DNA from: Asterochloris sp. CNOR1 | Lineage: Eukaryota; Chlorophyta; Trebouxiophyceae; Trebouxiales; Trebouxiaceae | Direction of reading: 5' to 3' | DNA length: 64,000 nucleotides | NCBI GenBank assembly: GCA_963969365.1 | Contig: OZ017752.1 | Span: 3,100,001-3,164,000, forward strand | Shown: positions 34,501 through 43,571 of the stretch, in pieces | Position numbering within the stretch: position 1 is the stretch's first letter | Layout: each line of letters starts with the position of its first letter | Made by a program: the position numbers and the translations under genes | Notes under the pieces: generated by a model | Told to the model about the DNA's origin: nothing | The model's input: only the letters and a program-made list of their open reading frames with translations | The model's database searches: none

Positions 34501-37500
34501 GTGACATCTTCCGAGCAGTGGGAGAGCTTCTTCGGTGGCTTGTGGCTTGTGGCTAGCGCTGCACATTGGGTACCATGGCACAGGGGGTGTGAGACCAAGG
34601 GCCCGAACGCTTACCTGGTGCCCCTGCACCTATAGCTGGAGAGGAAGAGCAGAGGAGCGGCTGCAATGCATGGCTTCACAGCCACACCTGTCAAGGCCAC
34701 GCACCATTCCTGCCTGCACGTTGACTCAGTCAGCACTACTCACACTAAACCCTAGCTCGCCCTGGGCACCCACCTGTGTGCTGCAGCAGCTCGCCCAGCG
34801 CCAGAAGGGAGCCGTGGACGGCCTCCTGTGTGGGTGCCCGCGTCAGTCCACGCATGGTCTCCTCAAACAGGCGGTAGTACCACTGCACCCGGTAGCGGGT
34901 CTCGCGCTTCTCCACCAGGCACAGGCAGGCCTGCAGGGGCAGGGCAGCTGGCTTTGAGCATGCAGGCGACTAGGACACTTCCTGAGAGACTAGGACATTT
35001 CCTGAGGAGGCAGCAATGGTGGCTATGTGGCCTGGCTGAATGGTGGCCGTACATGTGCAGAGCACTCTGCATGACAGGCTGCAGTGTGACATGAGGGGGT
35101 AATGGCAACTTGAGTTGTCAAACCAGCAGGTAATCAGCCAGCTCGCTGTGCTGAGCCCAGCGTAGCCATGGACAGTAGCCAGCCCCGCACAGCAAAACCC
35201 CCTGGGGCAGCCAAAGTTCACAATGCACAGAGCCCAGCGAGATACTCATACTACTGTTGCACAAAGCCTGGAACTTGCTGAAACACAAGGACGCCTGCAT
35301 TCCTTGTCGCACAGAGCTGAGATCAATGAAGACGCAAGGTCGCCCACAGAATGCACAGAGACCTGAGGACACCCACACTCCTGTTCCACAAATTCCACAG
35401 AGACACAGAGACATGAGGACACCGCGCTGGGTGTGTGGAGGCACTGTCAAAAAAGCTCCATGCTGAGCAAGCTCCCTGCTCAGCTGGCTCAGATTACCAT
35501 ATGCAGCTGAATGCACTCAAGCAAACGGTGTTGACGGCTTCAGGGGTGAGGATTCAGGGTCAGACAAGCAGCAGCAAATGCGGTTTACACAGCAGCCAGG
35601 GACACAGGAGCGAGCAGTGCTGACAGCTTCAAGGGTCTGGCACCTGGCTTAATGGGGCAGTGTCCACCCGAAAGCTGCCGCACCGCACCCCCAGGGCACC
35701 CAGTGCGCTTTCTCTGACATGCAGGTCGGGGACCTGCAGGCCTGTTCTTTGAGTTCAGCAACCAGGGTCCACCCACAACCTGAAGAGCATCTCACCCGGA
35801 GGGCATCCACTGCGCTCTCCCTGATGTGCAGTTTTGGGTCCCGCAGACCTGTCCAGATCACATCGATGAAGGCCCGCACATGTACATTGAAGACCGCGGG
35901 GGCATTCAGCGCCATCTGGCGCAGAATGAGCACCGCTGCATAGCGCCGGCTCTCCTGGCGCTCCCCGCGGAGCCAGTCCAGCGCCCTTCTGACCTGCAGC
36001 AGAACATCTTTGGACTCAGAGCGGAACCCCAAGAAAGGGTTGCTCCATTGGCAGCCACTCTGGCGCCCTTCTGACTGCAGCAGAGCACCTGCGGACTCAG
36101 AACTGCATTTTGAGGCTCCATTGGCAGCCACTCTGGCGCCCTCTTGACCTGCGGTAGCGCTTCAGGTCTCAGGGTTACAACAGAAGCGCTTCCAACAGAG
36201 TCACTTCAGCACCATCTTGCCTTGCAAAGAGCATTGGGAGCAGACGCAGCACGGCAGTCTGAGAGCCAGCTGCCAGGTTGGTCAAGATCCCTCCACCTGC
36301 TTGTTTATAATGAATAACCCTCCCAGAACACGTGCAACACAAAGCCGCCCTCCTGATCTGCTGCTGCAGTTGTTGAATTGAAGATGACCCTCAGGCCCAG
36401 ACTGATCACACCAGAAAGGCAGATCACAAGGCATTGGACCTGGATGTACCTCGACTGCAAACGGCAGCATTCATGCAGGATGGGGTCTTGAACTGCTCAG
36501 TGTGCTTCAAGATCAGGCTGTGAGAAGACCAACCTGCACTGCCTCCAGCAGCTGATTGGGGCCACCATGCTATGGCCAGCCTCATATCATGTTTGCCCGA
36601 AAAGGAAACAATTGAAAGGGGATGACCTCACCTCAAATTCCACCACGTCGGCTGTCAGGGGACCCCCCACGCGCACCAGGTGGCCCATGGTGTCAGCTGC
36701 AACCTCTAGGGTTTTCTCATCTGTGCTGGGATGGAAGACATTGTGCAGGTAGCCAGCAAAGTGGCCAACCATTGCCGAGCGCTCCCCAGACAGCTGCAGC
36801 AGGGCGCAAAGTACGATTTTCAGCAGCAGCAGCATTTCACAGCAGATGCCATGGGTGTGGAACTCCAAACAATTGCAGGAGGCATGCATGGGTTGGAGGC
36901 GATAGGCAGGTGAGACCATCTTCAATTTTGAAGCAGCCATATGGTATGCACATCATGGCAAGCAGAGCTCTTCAGAGTCGAGACCGGAGGCATGGCACCT
37001 GAGACGCAGGCAGCAGGCGCAGCCCAAGCAAGCAGGGATGCTCCAAACGAAGCAGCACTGATTGTCATGCCGTGTGCACAGCAATGGCCCTGCCCAGGTG
37101 CACCCTAGGTTTGACGTAGACTAGCAAACATAACATTGTCAGCAGTTGATGCTGGGCCCGCGCTAAAGGCCATTGCTCTGATACAGTGTATAGGCGCACC
37201 AAAGGAAAGGAGCACACTCACCCTGACATCAATGAGCTCATCCACCGACAGCACTCCTCCAAGGCGCTCATTCTGGTCGTTGCTGCAGGGCAGAGAACGG
37301 ATAGCAATGTGTCAGCTGCACGGTGGCCACTTCTTTGACCGCAGGCTGCACGGCGTCCATGCAAGGATACGTCATGAGGCAACCCCAGAAAGATGCATGA
37401 TATGTCTGTGTGTGGCAGCAAGCCAGGCCGACCCCTCAGCCCTCTTATGCAGACCCACCTGGAAATGTGAGTGTAGATTCTGTTGTACACGCTGCTCATG

Positions 37501-37682
37501 AACTTGCTGAAGGGCTCCCCGGTGAGGTCGCGGGCCTCCTGCTCGACATAATCAGCCAGGGAGTGCTCCCCCTCATGCTTGCGCTGCAGGGCCACCCCTG
37601 GGCGACAGAGCTCGTTCAGGATGATGTCCAGAGCAGGACGGCCGCTGCCTTGAGGCCGAGGCGCGACAACGGCAGTGGCCAT
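6454..37682 (-). CDS. TOR: Target of rapamycin (TOR) kinase, complete gene of about 31 kb
   Basis: TOR is the PI3K-related Ser/Thr kinase at the core of TORC1, which couples nutrients to growth and represses autophagy. I traced 47 phase-consistent exons (2,438 codons) plus the FATC exon, giving about 2,480-2,520 aa, normal for the family. Order: HEAT repeats, FAT, FRB, kinase, FATC; exon lists are in the domain entries. The start used is [10 protein letters not shown] at 37682; the frame stays open to an upstream ATG at 37883, so about 67 more residues are possible. The start is followed by [17 protein letters not shown], typical of plant/algal TOR. The C terminus is [17 protein letters not shown], identical in style to all TORs. 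Between exon 47 (ends 7321) and the FATC exon (from about 6563) phase demands one more small exon that I could not place. Three introns use GC donors. Almost all length is intron. Confidence 0.98.
7590..7795 (-). repeat. Two decayed copies of the TOR exon 47 acceptor edge
   Basis: Segments near 7590-7665 and 7715-7795 resemble the first ~60 bases of exon 47 with its acceptor. On the plus strand all three share a core like CTGCTCCCTGGA, followed by a GGGC..GGCTTGTCCC-type stretch and an acceptor complement. Their opposite strand stays open over 7038-7943, which gives a misleading long frame. Confidence 0.7.
8640..9560 (-). repeat. Copies of the exon 45 donor edge and exon 46 acceptor edge in one TOR intron
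   Basis: In the intron between exons 45 and 46, a copy of the exon 46 start with acceptor lies at about 8640-8685 ([14 protein letters not shown] against the exon's [14 protein letters not shown]). Three copies of the exon 45 end with its donor lie near 9125-9160, 9205-9265 and 9515-9560; the last reads [12 protein letters not shown] against [12 protein letters not shown]. Confidence 0.75.
11125..11349 (-). repeat. Three tandem 75-bp units carrying the TOR exon 43 acceptor
   Basis: Units begin at 11125, 11200 and 11275 with an exact period of 75 and differ at only a few bases. Each holds the 3' end of the intron (TTGGACA... complement of an ACAG acceptor) and the first ~32 bases of exon 43 ([11 protein letters not shown]). 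Because 75 is a multiple of three and no stop occurs, the reading frame stays open through all copies. Confidence 0.95.
13570..14193 (-). other. TOR: TOR FRB (FKBP12-rapamycin binding) domain, exons 37-38
   Basis: Exons 14017-14193 and 13570-13755 encode about residues 1930-2050: [20 protein letters not shown], then SRQYFGE, and after the intron [16 protein letters not shown] and [19 protein letters not shown]. The residues matching human S2035, W2101 and F2108, which line the rapamycin pocket, are kept (about S1950, W2017, F2024 here). TOR in this alga could therefore bind an FKBP12-rapamycin complex, as in Chlamydomonas; whether its FKBP12 allows this cannot be told from the window. Confidence 0.95.
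13796..15852. repeat. Two short GGCAT pentanucleotide microsatellites
   Basis: (GGCAT) occurs three times in a row at 13796-13810 and five times at 15828-15852, both in TOR introns next to exon edges. No function is suggested; the coordinates span both sites. Confidence 0.8.
14540..14915 (-). repeat. Decayed copies of the TOR exon 36 donor edge
   Basis: The plus-strand text near 14875-14910 (AAGCTGCGCCTGCTGTACCA) repeats the complement of the exon 36 end at 15048-15075 (AAGTTGCGCCTGCTCCACCA). Weaker copies lie near 14755, 14630 and 14540. Confidence 0.65.
16735..17030 (-). repeat. Copies of the TOR exon 34 acceptor edge
   Basis: Upstream of exon 34 (16482-16695) its opening sequence recurs at about 16735-16770, 16795-16840 and 16960-17030. 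The second reads [15 protein letters not shown] against the exon's [12 protein letters not shown] with preceding acceptor. The third keeps the later VSLQYATK-like part. Confidence 0.75.
17546..17775 (-). repeat. About 160-bp tandem copy spanning the TOR exon 33 acceptor
   Basis: 17546-17620 and 17706-17775 share a GTGGGGTCTGC..CGCTG start and both end in AAGCCTGCAGGGCATG, the complement of the exon 33 acceptor. The second copy lies in the intron. Confidence 0.8.
18889..19053. repeat. Three tandem 55-bp units beside TOR exon 30
   Basis: Units begin at 18889, 18944 and 18999, each opening GAGCT and containing GAGCATGA(C/T)GCAGACC. They sit in the intron directly after the exon 30 donor (19059) and do not include exon sequence. 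Confidence 0.9.
21725..22075 (-). repeat. Two decayed copies of TOR exon 26 in the preceding intron
   Basis: The copy near 22025-22075 translates as [19 protein letters not shown], against [19 protein letters not shown] in the real exon (21484-21673). A second near 21725-21770 reads [13 protein letters not shown] and has drifted in frame. Neither extends over the whole exon. Confidence 0.85.
27060..27240 (-). repeat. Decayed copy of the TOR exon 17 start
   Basis: The intron after exon 16 reads [17 protein letters not shown], paralleling [18 protein letters not shown] at the acceptor of exon 17 (26872). Both have the same TTGCAG|CTGGG acceptor text. The copy lacks the later part of the exon. 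Confidence 0.85.
28625..29015 (-). repeat. 198-bp tandem duplication carrying the TOR exon 13 donor
   Basis: GGGCTTACCATG recurs at 28802 and 29000, a period of 198, and the flanking text (GGCAGGCACACA, CATGGAGCAAGCAC, CAGCTGTG) is shared. The unit includes the end of exon 13 and its GTAAGCC donor, so the intron holds a decoy donor. Confidence 0.85.
32907..33032. repeat. 18-bp minisatellite, 7 copies
   Basis: Seven head-to-tail units ACGCAAGCCTCCGGCTGC run without a break; only the first differs, by one base (ATGC). The array lies in a TOR intron between 32724 and 33217. Since 18 is a multiple of three it creates spurious repetitive frames on both strands. Confidence 0.98.
35700..36150 (-). 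repeat. Copies of both edges of TOR exon 4 in the flanking introns
   Basis: Around exon 4 (35796-35993), the acceptor edge recurs at about 36063-36100 and 36135-36150 (TCTGGCGCCCTTCTGAC-type text). The 3' edge recurs at 35700-35746 (CAGTGCGCTTTCTCTGACAT against CACTGCGCTCTCCCTGATGT). Confidence 0.75.
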
Positions 37683-38786
37683 GGCGCCTAGTGCTGCTGG
37701 CTCGACCAGGGCGGGGCGCCTCAGCTGCAGGGGATGCGTCGCCTGCTCGGGCAGCTGCGCTGCTGGCTCGGGGCCGGGGGAGGCTCCTTGGGGGTGGCGA
37801 ATGCGTCCGGCAGCATGTGCTGCTGCTGTGTTGCTGCCAGACACGCACGACGCAGTAAATTTGGTGCTAAAGTTGTCAGGCAATGATTAGAGGATCAAGC
37901 TGTTTGATGTGCCATGGGCTTAAAGTCCAGGTCAATGCAGCAAGCAGATCTAGGCTCAGATGTGTCTGGTGAAGCCCAAGCCGCCAAGAGCAGTCAGTTG
38001 AATGGGCACTCTGCCCATCTGCCTGCTTATTGCTTGACCTTACAGCTCGCTGTGAAGAAGGTCAAGGTGAAGATGGCACTGTGGGTACACGCATGGCGTG
38101 CACAGTGGCTAAATTGGGCCCGGACATTGCGTCCAAGAGCAAGGGCAGTCTGTCGCACACAGCAGCAAGGCTGGACGCCCAGCAGCTGGCACGATTGGAT
38201 CTAGGTGCCTTGCGCCTGACTGCTGGTCCACTGGACATCACACGATCTGCAGCCGCCTAATCGAGACAGCTGATGGGAGGCTCAAGGCTCATTGCAGGTG
38301 ATCCTCACCAGCAGACTGCAGGGCACAATGTCCACAATGATGGGAAGCACTTCCATGCAGGCCTCACTACTCTGCAGAACATGATTTTGCCTGGACAGCA
38401 CTTGTCTCTGCCCTGCAGGTTTACTGCATGCTAGTCCTTTTAGTACCAGGTGGGGATGTAGTGGCAGTTGTGCCTGCATGATAGTGATGAAAACTGCATC
38501 CACTGCGTGTATGCATGCCGCAGCGCTTTCCAATTCATGTGCATTCTACTGCCATGCAATCTGCTGCCGCAGTGTGCTGAGACAAATGCGCCGTGGCTGA
38601 CTGGCTGGCTCATCAGTCACCATGTCACCATTGACCTCACCCAGGCGGGGTACAGTCCAGACAAACATAGGACTCCGACTGGTGAAGCAGCATCTGCAGC
38701 CCAGCAGTGGCAGTCCTATATTCGTCTGAACTGCATTCCTTCATTGAAATGAAGTGATTGTCTGGGTGTATGGCAGCCTTTGCAGC
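37683..38786. other. Region upstream of TOR
   Basis: About 1.1 kb between the TOR start and the stop of the 169-aa gene on the same strand. It should hold the TOR promoter and 5' UTR, plus up to 67 extra TOR codons if the ATG at 37883 is used. A plus-strand frame at 38030-38260 has no recognisable match. I see no further gene. Confidence 0.5.
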
Positions 38787-40528
38787 TCATCTCTGATGAG
38801 GCTTCACTTTGTCTCTGACTGGGCTGAACCTGGTCCATATCTGATCGATGTTTTGGATGGGAAACCAGGACATAATAGTTGACATGAAATCATGTCCACA
38901 CCCAACGTCCTGTTCTGACCCTGGCAACAAGTGCTCTGCATAACTAGCAGAGGGGTGAGAGACTTGAAGGGCTTCTGCAACAGCGCGACAAGATGGGAAA
39001 TCTTGTTGCCTGGCACGACACTTTCTGACATGCAGGCAGCGGTTCATTGCACATTGACAGTATGCACTCAGCACAAGCCCACCTCCTCTGCATGGTGACA
39101 CACGCATGCCTGCATGGCAATGGACGTGGCACACTAAAGCCAGTGAATGTAACGATGTTTGCAACGTCGCTGGACACTCGAGGCCAGCAGTCTGCTGATG
39201 CAATGCAACCACACTGAGGCTGATGCTTCCCACCATTCGTCCAAACCGGGCACAGCAGGAGATGTGACCCCAGCCAATTAGCAGAGAGACAGAAGGCATG
39301 AAGCCTCACCTGATTGCCTCTGCCAATCCTGTAGGGCCTCTTGGAGACCTTCCCAAAGCATCTTTCGCCCAAGCACCTTCTTTGGGTCCTCCTCATGTGT
39401 GTATCCCACCAGGCATCTGCCTCCAGTTGCGTCAGCTTGTCGATTGCGTTTAAACCAGCAGGATGCCTGCCTGGAACACAGCAAATCAATCTTAGGAATA
39501 GCATAACATGCTCTGCACAGGAGGTCTACAAGAGGAGGCTGTCAAGCCGAAGGCAGGTGTCAAGCAAGCCGGGCCTTGTTGCATGCTGCTCATGGAATGC
39601 AGACTCTTCAGCAGCGCTGAACTCAACTGGTGCCAGAAGCTTCTCATGCAGGCAACAGCAGGCATTGTGCATGCGCAGGCTCACCAGACGGGCACACCCC
39701 CAAAGCTTGCTGCAGTTCGTTGTATGACATTGCGCCTGGCAAAACCAGAGGCGCTTGTCTGACCTGTTGACCTGCAGCTGCATGAACATGGTCAAGGCTT
39801 TGGGAGCCACAAAACACAACAACACCAATCTTGCTGGACACTGATGGCCTTCATCTGCTAATAAAAAGTGACTGCACTAAATGTGGTGCTCCCCACTAGT
39901 GATTAGCATAATGTATCACACAAGCGACCACAGACATTCAAATTCCAACCGACTAGCAGGAACACACAAGGCATGAAGCTTCACCTGGAAGCCCCTCACT
40001 GATTGGCCAATTCAATCGTAACTCTTGCAAATCTTCCCAAACGTCCTTGCGCCTTTGTGCCCTCTGAGGGTCTTCCTCGTGAATGTACTCCCGCCAAGCA
40101 TCTGCTTCCATCTGCTCCAGCGCTTCAAGTTCAGTTAATTCAGCAAAATATTTGCCTGGAACACAGAGGCTGGTGCCTGTCACAGGCATGGCATAACATG
40201 CACTGCGGAGAAGGTCTACAAGGAGAGGCTGTTGAGCAGAGGGGCAGGTGTCAAGCAAGCAGGGTATTGTTGCGTGCTGCTGGTCACTTGGAGAGCTTGC
40301 AGAGTTGCCCAGCTGGTGACCCAATCCAGAAGTCTTTCAAGCAGGTAACAGCAGGCTCTGTGCAGGCACAGGCTCACCAAACGAGCACATCTTGCTTTGC
40401 TGCTGCAATTTGTCGTACGACATGGCGACTGGTATTACCAGGTAAGGGCGGCGAGATTGCCTTGATATGAGCAGCGCCCGGTTCGTCCCAATGCAGTAAG
40501 TATACGAGAAATAATCTGGGCGCAACAT
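38787..40528 (-). CDS. Unrecognised 169-aa protein, 3 exons
   Basis: Exons 40378-40528, 39985-40155 and 38787-38974 join in phase to 169 aa ending in TGA; introns are GTGAGC/TTCCAG and GTGAAG/TTGCAG. The protein starts MLRPDYFSYTYCIGTNR, has a Glu/Asp/Arg-rich middle (ELTELEALEQMEADAWREYI, HEEDPQRAQRRKDVWEDL), likely helical, and ends in FMSTIMSWFPIQNIDQIW and RDKVKPHQR. There is no signal peptide, membrane helix or domain I know. Support comes from three matching phases and a duplicated, diverged copy of exons 1-2. The start codon is the first in frame and could be wrong if an upstream exon exists. Function unknown. Confidence 0.55.
39310..39841 (-). repeat. Internal duplication of exons 1-2 of the 169-aa gene
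   Basis: Offset about 680 bp. 39310-39470 mirrors exon 2 (LEADAWWDT, then EEDPKKVLGRKMLW one frame over; 161 against 171 bases, so out of frame). 39685-39841 mirrors exon 1 (LVLPGAMSYNELQQ against LVIPVAMSYDKLQQ) with the same GTGAGCC donor. The copy lies inside the gene's second intron and has decayed. Confidence 0.85.
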
Positions 40529-41499
40529 TGTTTAGGGCTGCGTGCTGGCTTCTCACAGGAGTGGCTGCAAGGATCATTGTTGTGTTCCACACTGCTGCTG
40601 CACTGCCATCTCTGGTACCAAGGCGATGTCTGGGGAATCAGTTCCTGTTGGGGTGGCACACTTCTGGTCAGCTTGGCTTGTCCTTACCAAACCCTGTGTC
40701 TGCAAATGCCTGTTCTCCATAGAAATGACAGACTTGAGCTCAACAAGTCACTCTTGCACTTCCTTGGCCTTGGTCACTGACTTTGAAGCAGCTGCCGCAA
40801 ATGCCTGCAGAATATCAGAGCTGCCAGTGGGTGTCGGGTACAGAGCTGAGCTGGCCTGCTCAGGACAGTCTGGCTGTTTACTGAATGGTGTTGGCCATCA
40901 TCCTGTCGCAAAGGTGCATTTGGCCCAGCAGGCTGCCTGAGGTGGCCTGATGGCTGTATCAGGGAGCAGAGCTGTGCAGGTCGCATACTCAGCTGACCCC
41001 AGCAGTTAAGCAGTGAGATGGGCGAACACTGACCCCGTGTCTCAGCGATCATGTGCAGTGAACTGCAGCAAACTGCTGACATGGCATGGTCTCCTGTGAG
41101 TGAGCTGCATGTACTATTCAGGCACCAGCCACAGCCTCATGTGGTGCTGCCTAGGCGTGACCCAGAGCTTAGAGAGTCGGACCAGTAGCCTGCTCAGCGC
41201 AGACGTCTACACCGCAGGTGCAGGTGCTGCTGCAGCAGGCTGGCTGCAAGCACAGCTATCCAGACCGGTGCTTGTTCAGCCTGCTGAGCACACCTACTCC
41301 CCGTGCATGTGCAGGGCCTGCTGCAGCAGCCTGATACAGGCTCATCTGCCCATTTTGGTGTTAGGTCAGCCTGCTGGAGCCCACAGGCTCGCCCTGAAAA
41401 TTCAGGCGCTGCAGCGGTGGAGGTGCTGGCGCAGTGATTCCCACACCTGGTTTGGGTCAGGCACGCATGCTGAGCACACATGTTTCCTCTGCCATGCAG

Positions 41500-41998
41500 G
41501 CGCTGCTGCTGCAGGTGGGCTGCCTCAAGCAGACTGAAGGCAACCTTTGCCAGCGCATTGCAGAGCTGCAGGCTCAGGCCAGTCAGTCACCCTCTGCCTG
41601 GCACTGCGCGGGTAGCGTAGAACCCATGGCCAAGTCCGTCAGCCTGGCCAGCTCGCTCTACAGCAGGCAGCCATTGCAAGGCAGAGGCGCTTTTCGGCCC
41701 CAGCTGTGGCACCTCGCGCTGTAGCAAGGAGCCTATGCTGCAGGGCTAGCCAGTGCCCTAGTCCCATGTCAGGGCCACCTCTCTGCAGGCAGAGGGGTCT
41801 ACAGCTGCCTTTGCACTGCAAACTCAGCCCCAGGCGGCTGCCGTGCCCACCACATCTGCAACACAGGCTCACCAGCAGACTGCAGCTGCGCCTCTCGCAG
41901 GCCTGCAGCAGCACATGCAGCAGCACGTTGCCATCAACAGCCAGCTGCAGCTGGTGCTAAGGACACTGCATGCCGGCAACTTCAGATCGCGCATGTAG
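41500..41998 (+). CDS. 3' end of an unrecognised Q/A-rich protein gene
   Basis: The terminal exon 41789-41998 follows a CTCTGCAG acceptor and reads AEGSTAAFALQTQPQAAA, VPTTSATQAHQQTAAAPLAG, then LQQHMQQHVAINSQLQLVLR, ending RSRM and TAG. An earlier exon from 41500 (ALLLQVGCLKQTEGNLCQRI, AELQAQ) looks like a coiled coil. A GTCAGC donor at 41638 would join the two in phase, but this is a weak choice. Copies of the 41500 acceptor region occur near 41217-41240 and 41320-41340, as at other introns here. The 5' part was not found. The composition suggests a nuclear or scaffold protein; this is a guess. Confidence 0.35.
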
Positions 41999-43571
41999 CT
42001 CAGTCCTAGCCCTGGCAGCAGTAGGCCTGCGTCACCCTACCCCATGTCCCACCAAATATTGAGCAGCAGGGCCGACATGGCCAAATCCAGCACCAGGCTA
42101 GCCCTGCTGATTGCTACGAGGGTGGGTCACAGCCGCAGGGAACCCCTTTTGGGCATCAGGAGGGCAGCTCAGAGCAGCAGCATGGCCATCAGTGTGCTAT
42201 TGCAATGTGATCATGCTGAACTGACGCCTCCCACCAGCTGTCCACACAAGCTACAGCAGACAACTGATACCCAGCAGCTCAGTCATACACAAGCCATGAA
42301 ACTTGATCTGAATGCCCCACGCTGAACGCAAGTCATCATGTCAGGATGCACAGCAAATGTCTGTCATCACCGCCTCTTCAGACATTGCAGGTGCTTGACA
42401 CTCCGTCAGCTTACAGGAGTAAATGTGTGGGGCTTCAGCCGTCTCAGTGTTGGCTGCATGATCCCACTGCTCGAGAAGGTGCGGCGCCCTCAGGCGATGC
42501 TGACAGCCCAAGAGCTTTGCACAATGCATACCCCTGAATCCTGAACACCTGGCTGTTTCACTCAAGCCACAATGTGGCAGGCCTAGGCGCCCTTGCAGTT
42601 GGAGCCTGCTGTCACAATCACAGCCAAGGGCCATGACACTCTAGTCCGCAACCACACCAGTGAATATCTCTGAAGGACAGCTTGTGATAGGTGCCCACCC
42701 TCCTGCTGTCTGTGTAGTGGCAGCCGTCAGTGCGGAAAGCAATGGTGGTCTGTCACTTGTGCGGCTGGCCAGGTCTGTGCGTGCTGCACACCCTGCTTGC
42801 ACCAGAATGGGGGATTTGGTTTGCGAGAATCTCTGTGCTGCATGAGCGTGGATGCTTGCTTGTCCTGAACCAGCCAGCCAGGGTTTGCCGGTAGGAAAAG
42901 GTCCCCTGCTGATCTGTGGAAGCATCCATGGGTGGCCTACCCCAGCCTGACAGCAGGTCTTCAGCTTGCTGTGCAAATCATGGCTTGTTGGGCTCAGAGT
43001 CACATGCCTTTTGCTCAGTGGATTTAGAAGCCTGCAGGCTTCTGCAGGTCAACATTGGGCGACAGAGGATCTCGAGGAACCTCCCCTCTCCCTGCAGAAA
43101 TGCCTGGCATTGTGTTGACCTGGCGTGCAGGTATCGGCACTTGGAGCTCCTGAGGATTTTGCCCGCTTGAGGTGGGGTCTACCGAGCACCAGCTGCTTCT
43201 GTTCAGGCACAGTCATTGAGCCATGCGATCCGATTTGTTTGATGTTGCTTACAGTGCAGATCCCCTTCCCCAGCGGACTTGAGGTGATCTGTAAATTGCA
43301 GGCGACGCTGCGCCCACGGCCCAAGGACAGTCTGTGCTCAACCACTGGGTAAGCCACGATGCTGCCAAGCACATGCTGCCTCAAGCAGTGGAGCGGCAGT
43401 GCAGCATCAATTTCATTCATCCTGAGGGTGCTCACCGCTCCTGTGCTGTCTAGCTTTTGGCACCCAGACCCTGGCTCAGTCTGTTCAGTATCGTGTTGGC
43501 TTGTTGCAGTGCGCAGCTCCCTATGGTCTGGCGCTGAGGCAGCTTGCCCTGAGACTTCCTGCAGGGTGAGA
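41999..43571. other. Stretch without a supported gene; K+ channel upstream region
   Basis: About 1.6 kb between the Q/A-rich gene end and the channel start codon. Short frames on both strands match nothing known to me. The channel frame is open back to an ATG at 43359, so up to 71 more N-terminal residues are possible. Confidence 0.5.

Larger units (their letters stand above)
23203..37682 (-). other. TOR: TOR N-terminal HEAT-repeat region, exons 1-24
   Basis: Exons: 37459-37682, 37222-37282, 36632-36793, 35796-35993, 34774-34930, 33763-33969, 33217-33368, 32611-32724, 32225-32369, 31280-31467, 30547-30689, 29786-29964, 29008-29181, 28409-28566, 27899-28015, 27299-27458, 26658-26872, 26024-26228, 25505-25602, 25170-25266, 24720-24840, 24291-24402, 23713-23890, 23203-23375. 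All phases join. Anchors that fit plant [109 protein letters not shown] repeats bind RAPTOR and other partners. The end of exon 16 (27299) and of exon 10 (31280) were chosen by phase and are the least certain. The donor after exon 19 is GC (GAGCAG|GCAAGC). Confidence 0.93.

Noticed and set aside
42338-42845. Short plus-strand frames upstream of the K+ channel
   Set aside because: No phase-consistent exons or recognisable motifs; treated as noncoding.
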